Shown: positions 23,982-32,312 of the stretch, in pieces
Layout: the number at the start of each line of letters is the position of its first letter
Position numbering within the stretch: position 1 is the stretch's first letter
Assembly: GCA_035457725.1 (NCBI GenBank)
Contig: DATIBC010000041.1
Location: 1-64,000, forward strand
Direction of reading: 5' to 3'
From: DATFES01 sp035457725
GTDB taxonomy: Bacteria; Pseudomonadota; Alphaproteobacteria; CACIAM-22H2
DNA length: 64,000 bases
The notes under the pieces: model-generated
What the model saw: only the letters and a program-made list of their open reading frames with translations
The model's database searches: none
Told to the model about the DNA's origin: nothing
Position numbers and translations under genes: made by a program

Positions 23982-24938
23982 GTGGGCCGCCGCGGCCGGC
24001 CGCAATCGCACCCGCGTTCGCGCCACCTCGAAGCCTTCCTCGAAATGATGGCCGCCGAGCGGAATGCTGCGGCGAATACGAAGTCCGCCTACCGCAAGGA
24101 TCTCGACGACTTCGCGGCTTTTCTCGCCCGACGCGGCCGCGCGATCCATGCCGCCGAAGCCGCCGATATGCGCGAGTATCTTGCTCGCTCGACCCGCGCC
24201 GGGCTTTCGCCGCGCACCATCGCGCGGCGTCTTTCGGCGCTTCGCCAATTTCACCGCTTCCTGGTCGGAGAAGCGATCCGCGGCGACGATCCGCTCGCCG
24301 CTATCGAAGGTCCTCGGCTCGGGCGACCGCTGCCCAAGCTCTTGAGCGAAATCGAAGTCGCGGCGCTGATCGCCGCGGCTAGCCGAAGCGCGCAGCCGGA
24401 GGACAAGCGCCTCCTGGCGATGCTCGAGATTCTTTATGCCGCGGGCCTGCGTGTTTCCGAATTGACGGCGCTCCGCCTTTCCAACCTGTCGCGCGATCGG
24501 CGGTTCATGACCATCCGCGGCAAAGGCGGGAAGGAGCGGCTGGCGCCGCTCAACGGCCCGGCGCGTGCGGCGATTCAAGCCTATCTCGCGGTGCGTTCGG
24601 CATTTCTAGCCGAGGGCGAGCAATCGCGCTTCCTTTTTCCTTCGCGCGGCGCCTCGGGCCATGTGACGCCGGCGCGCGTGGCGCAACTGCTGAAGCGACT
24701 GGCGATCGAAGCCGGCATCGACCCGCGCCGCATCTCCCCGCACGTACTCCGCCACGCCTTTGCGACGCATCTCATCGACCGCGGCGCCGATCTGCGCAGC
24801 GTGCAACAGATGCTTGGCCACGCCGACATTTCGACCACGCAGATTTATACCCATGTCGCCGGCGAGCGCTTGCGCAAATTGGTGAGCGAGCGCCATCCGT
24901 TGGCCAAACGCGGCGCGTCGGTACGCCGAGACCGCTAG
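23982..24938 (+). CDS. xerD: Tyrosine recombinase XerD
   Basis: Site-specific recombinase that, with XerC, resolves chromosome dimers at dif under FtsK control. 318 aa from GTG 23982. The N-terminal SAM-like core-binding domain (about 15–105) precedes the catalytic domain with Arg157 (AAGLRVSE), Lys181 (GKGGKER), His254 and Arg257 (HVLRHAF), His280 and the nucleophile Tyr289. The length and motif spacing match XerD and not phage integrases, and there are no phage genes around. It is co-transcribed with the exported protein before it. Confidence 0.93.
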   Translation: MGRRGRPQSHPRSRHLEAFLEMMAAERNAAANTKSAYRKDLDDFAAFLARRGRAIHAAEAADMREYLARSTRAGLSPRTIARRLSALRQFHRFLVGEAIRGDDPLAAIEGPRLGRPLPKLLSEIEVAALIAAASRSAQPEDKRLLAMLEILYAAGLRVSELTALRLSNLSRDRRFMTIRGKGGKERLAPLNGPARAAIQAYLAVRSAFLAEGEQSRFLFPSRGASGHVTPARVAQLLKRLAIEAGIDPRRISPHVLRHAFATHLIDRGADLRSVQQMLGHADISTTQIYTHVAGERLRKLVSERHPLAKRGASVRRDR

Positions 24939-25054
24939 CGGCGGCGGCGGGACGCTCATCGGACAACTTGCCCGGGGCCGGTCTCCCGGTCTAAACAACT
25001 CGATATCCTGTCCTCAATCATCCGTCTCGATCGGTAACCAGGAGCCACCCCGTC

Positions 25055-26824
25055 ATGGCCGTCCGCAGGAAGTCGTCACCCAAGACCAAGCGCCGAAAAA
25101 TGGCCAAGCGGCAAGCGCCCGGTCCGACGGCGAAAAGACGCCGTTTGGCGCCGGACACGAAACGATCGACCAAGAAGACTGCCAAAAAAAGCGGCAGACG
25201 CGCCCTGCGCGCGGTGCTTGCGCTGCCTCAAGGGGTCGAGATTCGCGCTCCAGTCCACCCCGGGTACCGTATGGTCATGACCCCCGAGGCGATCGAATTT
25301 ATCGTCGATCTCGAACGCAAGTTCGGCGCGACGCGGCGACGGCTCCAAGCCATGCTTCAAGCGCTGCAGGCCAAGCGCGACGCCGGCGCGATGCCGCATT
25401 TTCTCGCCGAGACCAACAATATTCGCGACGCCGATTGGACCGTGGCGCCGCTTCCCGATGCATTGCTTGACCGGCGCGTCGAGATCACCGGCCCAGTCGA
25501 CCGCAAGATGGTCATCAATGCGCTCAATTGCGGCGCCAACGTCTACATGGCCGATTTCGAAGACGCCACCACGCCGACTTGGGCGAATCTGATCGACGGG
25601 CAGATGAATCTGATTGACGCCGTCCGGCGCCGCATCACCTTCACCGATCCTTCGCGCCGGAAATCGTACAAGCTCGCCGACCAGACGGCGGTGTTATTCG
25701 TCCGGCCGCGCGGGTGGCATATGCCCGAGAAGCACGTCCTGGTCGACGGTCAGCCGATCGCCGGAGCGTTCTTCGATTTCGGCCTGTATTTCTTCCACAA
25801 TGCTCGCGAGCTGGTGAAGCGCGGTTCCGGACCATTTTTCTATTTACCGAAACTCGAGAGCCACCTCGAGGCGCGGTTGTGGAACGACGTTTTCAATCGC
25901 GCCCAGGACCGGCTCGATATCAAGCGCGGCACGATCAAAGCGACCGTATTGATCGAGACCCTGCCCGCCGCCTTCGAGATGGACGAAATTCTTTACGAGC
26001 TACGCCAGCATTCGGCGGGGCTCAATTGCGGACGCTGGGATTACATCTTTTCGTTTATCAAGAAGTTCCGCAACGACCCCGCCGCCGTAATGCCGGACCG
26101 CGCCAGCGTCACGATGGCGATACATTTCCTTTCATCCTACAGCCAGCTCCTGATCAAGACGTGCCACCGCCGTAATGTTCACGCAATGGGCGGGATGGCC
26201 GCCCAGATACCAATCAAGGACGATCCGGTGGCCAACGAGCTGGCGTTGACCAAGGTGCGCGCCGACAAGGAGCGCGAGGCCAACAATGGTCACGACGGAA
26301 CATGGGTCGCCCATCCTGCCCTGGTGCCTGTGGCGAAGGAGGTGTTCGATCGGCTGATGCCGGGACCCAACCAGATCGCGCGTAAGCGGGAAGACGTCCA
26401 CGTCACGGCCGCCGATCTGCTGCAAGTTCCCAAGGGCGCCATCACCGAAGGCGGTCTCCGCCAGAACATCAATGTCGGCATCGGCTATCTCGAGGCGTGG
26501 CTTCGCGGGACCGGTTGCGTTCCGCTCTACAACTTGATGGAGGACGCGGCGACGGCCGAGATCTCGCGCACCCAGGTATGGCAATGCATTCGACACGCGG
26601 CGAAACTCGACGACGGCCGCACCGTCGACGTCGAACTTTGCCGTTCGATTCTCGAAGAGGAGCTCGACAAGATTAAGGCGATGATCGGCGCCACGCGTTA
26701 TGGCAAAAGCCGCTACAAGCAGGCGGCGGCGCTGTTCACCGCCTTGATCGAGGCCGAGCACTGCCCCGATTTCCTCACCCTTCCCGCCTATGATTGGGTC
26801 ATCGCCAACGAGGCCCGGATTTGA
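25055..26824 (+). CDS. aceB: Malate synthase A with a lysine/arginine-rich N-terminal tail
   Basis: Condenses glyoxylate and acetyl-CoA to malate. From about residue 58 on it matches malate synthase A throughout, including RDADWTVAPLP, RRVEITGPVDRKMVINALN, MADFEDATTP, LPKLESHLEARLWNDVF, GLNCGRWDYIFS and NNGHDGTWVAHP. The first 50 residues are unusual: 22 of residues 1–49 are Lys or Arg, with Ser/Thr/Pro/Ala, like a histone H1-type tail; standard enzymes lack it. ATG 25055 has a good GGAG site; ATG 25100 is an internal alternative that would keep half the tail. The stop overlaps the start of the malyl-CoA lyase gene (TTGA). Confidence 0.92.
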   Translation: MAVRRKSSPKTKRRKMAKRQAPGPTAKRRRLAPDTKRSTKKTAKKSGRRALRAVLALPQGVEIRAPVHPGYRMVMTPEAIEFIVDLERKFGATRRRLQAMLQALQAKRDAGAMPHFLAETNNIRDADWTVAPLPDALLDRRVEITGPVDRKMVINALNCGANVYMADFEDATTPTWANLIDGQMNLIDAVRRRITFTDPSRRKSYKLADQTAVLFVRPRGWHMPEKHVLVDGQPIAGAFFDFGLYFFHNARELVKRGSGPFFYLPKLESHLEARLWNDVFNRAQDRLDIKRGTIKATVLIETLPAAFEMDEILYELRQHSAGLNCGRWDYIFSFIKKFRNDPAAVMPDRASVTMAIHFLSSYSQLLIKTCHRRNVHAMGGMAAQIPIKDDPVANELALTKVRADKEREANNGHDGTWVAHPALVPVAKEVFDRLMPGPNQIARKREDVHVTAADLLQVPKGAITEGGLRQNINVGIGYLEAWLRGTGCVPLYNLMEDAATAEISRTQVWQCIRHAAKLDDGRTVDVELCRSILEEELDKIKAMIGATRYGKSRYKQAAALFTALIEAEHCPDFLTLPAYDWVIANEARI

Positions 26825-27804
26825 GCTTCACCGTCATCGAGCAGCAACGGCCGCGGCTCAATCGCAGCGAGCTCGCGGTTCCCGGTAGCCAGCCGCAGCT
26901 TTTCGAGAAAGCGGCGCGGTCGGCGGCCGATATCGTGTTCCTCGATCTCGAAGACGCAGTGGCTCCCGACGACAAGGAGCGCGCGCGCCAAAACGTTATC
27001 GCCGCGCTCAACGATATCGACTGGTCCGGCCGGGCGATATCGGTGCGAATCAACGGTCTCGATACCCACTATATGTATCGCGATGTCATCGAAGTCGTCG
27101 AGCAAGCGGGGGCGCGGCTCGATTTGATGATGATCCCGAAGGTTGGCACGGCAGCCGATGTCTACGCGCTCGACATGCTGGTGTCGCAGATCGAGCAGGC
27201 CAAGGGTTATCGCCGGAAGATAGGCTTCGAGCTGATCATCGAGACCGCGCAGGGCCTGGCCAATGTCGAGGATATCGCGCGAGCGAGCCGACGCATCGAA
27301 TCCCTCCACTTCGGTGTCGCCGACTTCGCCGCCTCGACGCGCGCCCGGACGACCAACATCGGCGGCGCCAATCGCGACTACGTCGTGCTCGGCGATCCCG
27401 ACGCCGCGGGCCGGCGCGAAACCTATTGGGCCGATGTCTGGCACTACGCGCTTGCCCGCATCGTCGTCGCTGCGCGGGCGGCGGGCGTGCGTCCGCTCGA
27501 TGGGCCGTTCGGCGATTTCAACGACGACGCCGGATTCAACGCCGCGGCGTCGCGCGCTGCGGCGCTCGGGTGCGAAGGAAAGTGGGCGATCCACCCAAAC
27601 CAGATCGCGCTCGCCAACGCCGCGTTCACGCCGTCGGAAGGCGAAATCGCCAAGGCGCACCGCATCCTCGCGGCGATGGAGGAAGCGCAACGTTCCGGCA
27701 AGGGCGCCGTGGCGCTCGACGGCCGGCTTATCGACATCGCTTCGATCCGACAGGCCGAAGCGCTGGTCAAGAAAGCCGAGCAGATCAAGGTGCGCGGTGC
27801 CTGA
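26821..27804 (+). CDS. mcl: L-malyl-CoA / beta-methylmalyl-CoA lyase (HpcH/HpaI, CitE-like)
   Basis: Mg-dependent lyase that cleaves (or forms) malyl-CoA from acetyl-CoA and glyoxylate, and beta-methylmalyl-CoA from propionyl-CoA and glyoxylate. 327 aa; typical stretches are RSELAVPGSQPQLFEKAA, VFLDLEDAVAPDDKE, FELIIETAQGLANVEDIA, HFGVADFAAS and GKWAIHPNQI. It starts at TTG 26821 within the malate synthase stop, so the two glyoxylate-handling enzymes are coupled. The length and the C-terminal part fit Mcl better than the shorter citramalyl-CoA lyases, but the exact CoA ester needs an assay. Confidence 0.85.
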   Translation: MSFTVIEQQRPRLNRSELAVPGSQPQLFEKAARSAADIVFLDLEDAVAPDDKERARQNVIAALNDIDWSGRAISVRINGLDTHYMYRDVIEVVEQAGARLDLMMIPKVGTAADVYALDMLVSQIEQAKGYRRKIGFELIIETAQGLANVEDIARASRRIESLHFGVADFAASTRARTTNIGGANRDYVVLGDPDAAGRRETYWADVWHYALARIVVAARAAGVRPLDGPFGDFNDDAGFNAAASRAAALGCEGKWAIHPNQIALANAAFTPSEGEIAKAHRILAAMEEAQRSGKGAVALDGRLIDIASIRQAEALVKKAEQIKVRGA

Positions 27805-27891
27805 GCGCCCACGACGCGCGGTTTTCTCCCATCGCGTGGACTTCTGGCGCCGAGCGATCGTACCTTTACCGTCGAAGCACCTCCAAGGCGT

Positions 27892-29658
27892 ATGGCCGTG
27901 ACGAAAGACCTTCACCGCCGGCTCGCCGCGATCCTATCGGCCGACGTGGCGGGTTACAGCCGTCTGATGAGCGAAGACGAGGCGGCGACGCTGGCTGCCG
28001 TTCAAGCGCACCAGAAAGAGCTGATCGAGCCCAAGGTCGCCCAGCACCATGGCCGCATCGTCAAGTTGATGGGCGACGGACTGCTGGCGGAGTTTCCCAG
28101 CGCGGTCGAGGCGGTGCGATGCGCCGTCGAGATCCAGCGCACCATGCATGAGCGAACGCTCGGGACGTCGCCGCAAAGACGGATCGCCTTTCGGATCGGC
28201 ATCAATATCGGCGACATAATCGGCGTCGGCGACGACATATACGGAGACGGCGTCAACGTCGCGGCGCGGCTCGAAGGACTGGCGAAGCCGGGCGGAATCT
28301 GCGTCGCCCACAACGTGGTCGATCATGTCAAGGCCAAGGTGGAATTCGCCTTCGAGGACAAGGGCGAAAAACAGGTCAAAAACATCGCCAAGCCGATTCG
28401 CGTTTTCGAAGTCGTGTTCGATGAGCCGCCCGGGGGCCGCGTATCGCGCGACATCGAGAATCCTCCGCTGCCCGACGCGCCTTCGATCGCCGTCCTGCCG
28501 TTCGCCAACATGAGCGGCGACCCGGAGCAGGATTTCCTTGCCGACGGCATCGCGGAGGAAATCATAACCGCGCTCGCACGCCTGCGCTGGTTGTTCGTAA
28601 TCGCGCGCCATTCGACGTTCGTCTACAAGGGAAGAGCGGTCGATGTCCGCCAGGTCGCACGCGAGCTCGGCGTGCGCTACGTGCTGGAAGGCAGCGTCAA
28701 GACCGCGGGCTCACGCTTGCGCATCATTGGCCAGCTCATCGACGCCGAGACCGGAAAGCACATCTGGGCCGAGAAGTACGACGGTGAGCTCCGGGACATT
28801 TTCGCCGTTCAGGACGACATCACCGAGCGGGTCGTGGCGGCGGTCGAGCCGCACCTCTATGCCGAAGAGGGTATCCGTGCGTCGAACAAGCCGCCGGAGA
28901 ATATCGACGCCTGGGGGCTCGTCGTCCGCGCGCTGAGCCTGCTCAACAAACTCGAGCAAAAGCGGAACCAAGAAGCACAGGCGCTCCTGCGTCGCGCCAT
29001 CGAGATCGAGCCGAGTTACGCCCGCGCCCATGCATTGCTGAGCTGGGCCATCTGGTGGGCCTCGCTCTGCTACTGGTATGGCGATGCGCGCGAAGGCTAT
29101 CGGCAGGCCGCTGCGCATGCCCACGACGCATTGTCCCTCGACCCCAGCGATCCATGGGCGCGCATGATCTCCGGCCTCTGCCTCAGCACCGCCGGGCACC
29201 ACGACCGGGCGTTGGGCGAATTGCGGACGGCGCTCAATCTAAATCCAAGCTTTGCCCTGGGGCACACCGCGTACGGGTGGGCGTTGCTGCGCGCCGGCTC
29301 GTTCGACGAAGCGATCGCCGAAACCGGAAAGGCGATGCGCATGAGCCCGTTGGACAGCTTCTCCGGCTTCTACACCGTCATACACGGGCTGACGCTCTTG
29401 GGCGCGCGGCGTTTCGCGGAGGCGCTGCCCTATTTGCGCGCCTCGGTCGCCGCGTTCGCCGAGTACCCCGGACACTACAACACTTTGATCAGCTGCTGTG
29501 GCCACCTCGGCTTGATCGAGGAAGCCAAGGAGTTCATCGCGATCCGCAATCGGGTTGGACCCAAGCTGCGCATAGGCGCTTTGCAGATGAATATGAGCAC
29601 ATTTGCCCATCGTGACGTCTTCATCGAAGGGCTGAGGAAAGCGGGCATTTCAGAGTAG
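27892..29658 (+). CDS. Class III nucleotide cyclase with TolB-like and TPR domains
   Basis: 588 aa in three parts: a class III cyclase domain (residues about 8–180, metal aspartates in SADVAGYSRL and LMGDGLLAEF, Asn/Arg pair in GVNVAARLEG); a TolB-N-like segment (about 195–330, IAVLPFANMSGDPEQDFLADG); and C-terminal TPR repeats (about 350–560). No transmembrane helix is visible, so it should be cytoplasmic. All the residues needed for catalysis appear present. Many alphaproteobacteria carry numerous copies of this architecture. It stands alone between mcl and accA. Confidence 0.88.
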   Translation: MAVTKDLHRRLAAILSADVAGYSRLMSEDEAATLAAVQAHQKELIEPKVAQHHGRIVKLMGDGLLAEFPSAVEAVRCAVEIQRTMHERTLGTSPQRRIAFRIGINIGDIIGVGDDIYGDGVNVAARLEGLAKPGGICVAHNVVDHVKAKVEFAFEDKGEKQVKNIAKPIRVFEVVFDEPPGGRVSRDIENPPLPDAPSIAVLPFANMSGDPEQDFLADGIAEEIITALARLRWLFVIARHSTFVYKGRAVDVRQVARELGVRYVLEGSVKTAGSRLRIIGQLIDAETGKHIWAEKYDGELRDIFAVQDDITERVVAAVEPHLYAEEGIRASNKPPENIDAWGLVVRALSLLNKLEQKRNQEAQALLRRAIEIEPSYARAHALLSWAIWWASLCYWYGDAREGYRQAAAHAHDALSLDPSDPWARMISGLCLSTAGHHDRALGELRTALNLNPSFALGHTAYGWALLRAGSFDEAIAETGKAMRMSPLDSFSGFYTVIHGLTLLGARRFAEALPYLRASVAAFAEYPGHYNTLISCCGHLGLIEEAKEFIAIRNRVGPKLRIGALQMNMSTFAHRDVFIEGLRKAGISE

Positions 29659-29804
29659 CGGGCTGCGGGACGCGCTTCGATGCGCCAGCGCAGCCGACCA
29701 GCCGTCTTTCGAACAGAGCTCGTCGCCGCGACGGTCCCCGTGGTCGCCGCGCGGCGATACCGCTTGGCGTTTACCGTGACTCCCGGTCCATGATAGGAAG
29801 AGCC

Positions 29805-30761
29805 ATGGCGCATTATCTCGAATTCGAGAAACCGATCGCCGAGCTCGAGGGAAAAATCGAAGAGCTACGGCACCTGACCGGCGCGCACGGGCTCAACATT
29901 GCCGAGGAAGTCGGCAAGCTTCAGGCGAAGGTCGACCGTCAGCTACGCCATGCCTATGGCAGGCTCACCGCGTGGCAAAAGGTACAGGTGGCGCGCCACC
30001 CCGATCGTCCGCATTTCGGCGACTATGTCGGTGCGCTGATCGAGGACTTCACGCCGCTCGCCGGCGATCGGTTGTTCGGCGAGGACACCGCGATCGTCGG
30101 CGGTCTGGGCCGATTCTCCGGCCACGCCTGCGTCGTCATCGGCCACGAGAAGGGCGCCGAGACGGAAGATCGCGTGCGCCACAATTTCGGCATGGCACGT
30201 CCAGAGGGCTATCGCAAGGCGCAGCGGCTGATGCGCCTGGCCGATCGTTTCCATCTGCCGGTGATCGCCTTGGTCGACACTCCCGGCGCCTATCCGGGAG
30301 TCGACGCCGAAGCGCGCGGGCAGGCCGAAGCGATCGCGCGCTGCCTCGAGGTCGGTCTCGATATTCGCGTGCCCTTCCTCGCCGCGGTCATCGGCGAAGG
30401 CGGTTCGGGTGGCGCGGTGGCGATCGCCGCCGCCAATCGCGTGATCATGCTCGAGCACGCCATCTATTCGGTGATTTCGCCGGAAGGCTGCGCGTCGATT
30501 CTGTGGCGAAGCGCGGCGCAAGCGCAAGACGCCGCCGCCGCACTCAAGCTCACGGCGCAGGATTTGCTGCGGTTCGGCGTCGTCGACGAAATCGTCCCCG
30601 AACCGCTCGGCGGCGCGCATCGCGATCGCGAAAGGACGATCCGCGCGCTGGGGGAGGCGATCGGGCGCGCCTTGCGCGAGCTCAAGGGCGTCAGCGGCGA
30701 AACCATCCGTCAGCGCCGGCGCGAAAAGTTCCTCGAGATGGGCCGCCGGGAGCTGGCGTGA
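29805..30761 (+). CDS. accA: Acetyl-CoA carboxylase carboxyltransferase subunit alpha
   Basis: Alpha subunit of the acetyl-CoA carboxylase carboxyltransferase, first committed step of fatty acid synthesis. 318 aa from ATG 29805 with AGGAAG just upstream. Family motifs are MAHYLEFEKPIAELEGKI, GFARPEGYRKA-like MARPEGYRKAQRLMRLAD, VDTPGAYPGVDAEARGQAE and GEGGSGGAVAIAAANRV. The final TGA overlaps the GTG start of meaB, so the two are translated together. accD and accBC are not in the window. Confidence 0.95.
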   Translation: MAHYLEFEKPIAELEGKIEELRHLTGAHGLNIAEEVGKLQAKVDRQLRHAYGRLTAWQKVQVARHPDRPHFGDYVGALIEDFTPLAGDRLFGEDTAIVGGLGRFSGHACVVIGHEKGAETEDRVRHNFGMARPEGYRKAQRLMRLADRFHLPVIALVDTPGAYPGVDAEARGQAEAIARCLEVGLDIRVPFLAAVIGEGGSGGAVAIAAANRVIMLEHAIYSVISPEGCASILWRSAAQAQDAAAALKLTAQDLLRFGVVDEIVPEPLGGAHRDRERTIRALGEAIGRALRELKGVSGETIRQRRREKFLEMGRRELA

Positions 30762-31774
30762 GTCCGGGGCGAGCCTCGGCATCGCTCGAAAACAAGGAGC
30801 TGGATCCCTCGGGATTGGCCAAGTCGATCTTGACCGGCGACCGGCGCGCGCTGGCGCGCGCCATCACGCTGGTCGAATCGACGCGCTCCGACCACCGCGC
30901 CAAAGCCGAGACCTTGCTCGCCCGACTGCTGCCGCACACCGGCAAGGCGGTGCGAATCGGTGTTTCGGGATCTCCCGGGGTCGGCAAATCGACGTTCATC
31001 GAGGCGTTCGGACTGTATCTCATCGAGCGCGGTCACCAGCTCGCCGTGTTGGCCGTCGACCCGTCGTCGCGCCGTTCCGGCGGCTCCATCCTCGGCGACA
31101 AGACACGCATGAGCGATCTGGCGCGCGTCGAGCGCGCTTTCATCCGACCTTCGCCTTCGGGAGGCACGCTCGGCGGCGTGGCGCGGCGTACGCGCGAGGT
31201 CGGTTTGGTCTGCGAGGCCGCCGGGTTTGACGTCGTCCTCGTCGAGACAGTCGGAGTTGGTCAATCGGAAACCGCGGTCGCCGACATGGTCGACCTCTTC
31301 CTGTTGCTGTTGCCGCCGGCCGGCGGCGACGAGCTGCAGGGCCTGAAGAAAGGGATCGTCGAGCTCGCCGATATCATCGCGGTCAACAAGGCCGACGGCG
31401 ATCTCAAGGCAGCGGCGGTCCGCGCGGCGGCCGAGTATACCGCGGCAATGCCCCTCATTCGCGGGACGTTCGAGGGCTGGCGCCCGCCGGTCTTGCAGGT
31501 ATCCGCGCTCGAGCGGCGCGGCATGCAGGAGGTATGGGAGGCGATCGAGCGTTATCGGCGAACGCTTGGGCCGGCGCGGCTCGCCGCCAGGCGACGCGCG
31601 CAGGCCACCGCCTGGATGTGGAATGAGATCGAGGAGGGATTGCTGGCCGCGCTCCGGGCCCATCCGCGGGTCGCCAAGCGGCTGGCGGGCTTGGAGGCCC
31701 AGGTTTCGGCCGGCGTCACGACGCCGACCGCCGCCGCCCAGGCGATCCTTGCGGCGTTTCGCAGTGATAAGTAA
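30758..31774 (+). CDS. meaB: Methylmalonyl-CoA mutase-associated GTPase MeaB
   Basis: P-loop GTPase (ArgK/MeaB, G3E family) that chaperones methylmalonyl-CoA mutase or a related B12 mutase, gating cofactor loading and repair. 338 aa. P-loop GSPGVGKS at 71–78, then VLAVDPSSRRSGGSILGDK, the metal-site DVVLVETVGVGQSE and the base-recognition NKAD. GTG start overlapping accA. The mutase itself is not in the window; the B12 link agrees with the cobaltochelatase genes 4–6 kb away. Confidence 0.93.
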   Translation: MSPGRASASLENKELDPSGLAKSILTGDRRALARAITLVESTRSDHRAKAETLLARLLPHTGKAVRIGVSGSPGVGKSTFIEAFGLYLIERGHQLAVLAVDPSSRRSGGSILGDKTRMSDLARVERAFIRPSPSGGTLGGVARRTREVGLVCEAAGFDVVLVETVGVGQSETAVADMVDLFLLLLPPAGGDELQGLKKGIVELADIIAVNKADGDLKAAAVRAAAEYTAAMPLIRGTFEGWRPPVLQVSALERRGMQEVWEAIERYRRTLGPARLAARRRAQATAWMWNEIEEGLLAALRAHPRVAKRLAGLEAQVSAGVTTPTAAAQAILAAFRSDK

Positions 31775-31845
31775 GTGTTTGAATCGTAATATCATTCACC
31801 GCAGCTTGACGGCTGTCCGGTAAGTTCGTACAACGCCCTCGCGCA

Positions 31846-31873
31846 GCGGGCCGGCCACGGCCCGCCTTTGTTT
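31846..31873 (+). terminator. Probable terminator between meaB and rpmB
   Basis: GCGGGCC/GGCCCGC 7-bp stem (31846–31852 with 31859–31865) followed by CTTTGTTT on the plus strand. It lies 72 bases after meaB and about 63 bases before the L28 start, so it could end the meaB transcript or, if L28 is transcribed from upstream, act in its leader. Confidence 0.5.
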
Positions 31874-31935
31874 CTGGTCGTCCCGCCGCCTGCGCGCCAG
31901 GCCTGGATCGCGGCCTCGAAGGGGTCCATCGCGTC

Positions 31936-32232
31936 ATGTCACGTCGCTGCATCGTCACTGGCAAAGGCGTCTTGGTTGGCAACAATGTCAGTCACGCCAA
32001 CAACAAGACCAAACGTCGCTTCATGCCGAACCTCCAGCAGACATCGCTGCTTTCGGATTCGCTCGGCCGTTCGATTCGCCTATGCGTTTCGACGCGCGGG
32101 CTGCGGACCATAGAGCACCGCGGCGGCCTCGATGCATGGCTGCTCGGCACGCCCGACGCCAGGCTCGACAAGATGCTGCGGCGGATCAAGCATCAGATCC
32201 AGGAGGCCGTCGCCAAACGCGCGGCAGCCTGA
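31936..32232 (+). CDS. rpmB: 50S ribosomal protein L28
   Basis: A 98-residue ribosomal protein of the large subunit. It opens MSRRCIVTGKGVLVGNNVSH and has the family segments NKTKRRFMPNLQ and SDSLGRSIRLCVSTRGLRTI. The length is that of alphaproteobacterial L28. Monocistronic, preceded by a possible attenuator or terminator and followed by a strong terminator 40 bases on. Confidence 0.97.
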   Translation: MSRRCIVTGKGVLVGNNVSHANNKTKRRFMPNLQQTSLLSDSLGRSIRLCVSTRGLRTIEHRGGLDAWLLGTPDARLDKMLRRIKHQIQEAVAKRAAA

Positions 32233-32272
32233 TCGACGCACAAGAAGAAGCGCCTTTTTCCGATCCAACTCG

Positions 32273-32300
32273 AAGCCCGCCCTTGGCGGGCTTTCTTGTT
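32273..32300 (+). terminator. Rho-independent terminator after rpmB
   Basis: Perfect 9-bp stem AAGCCCGCC/GGCGGGCTT (32273–32281 with 32285–32293), 3-base loop, then TCTTGTTGTT on the plus strand. Confidence 0.8.
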
Positions 32301-32312
32301 GTTCGTCCTGGC

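Noticed and set aside
23982..24938. Phage or integron integrase
   Set aside because: Length, motif spacing and conserved alphaproteobacterial neighbours match XerD; no phage genes or attachment-site repeats nearby.
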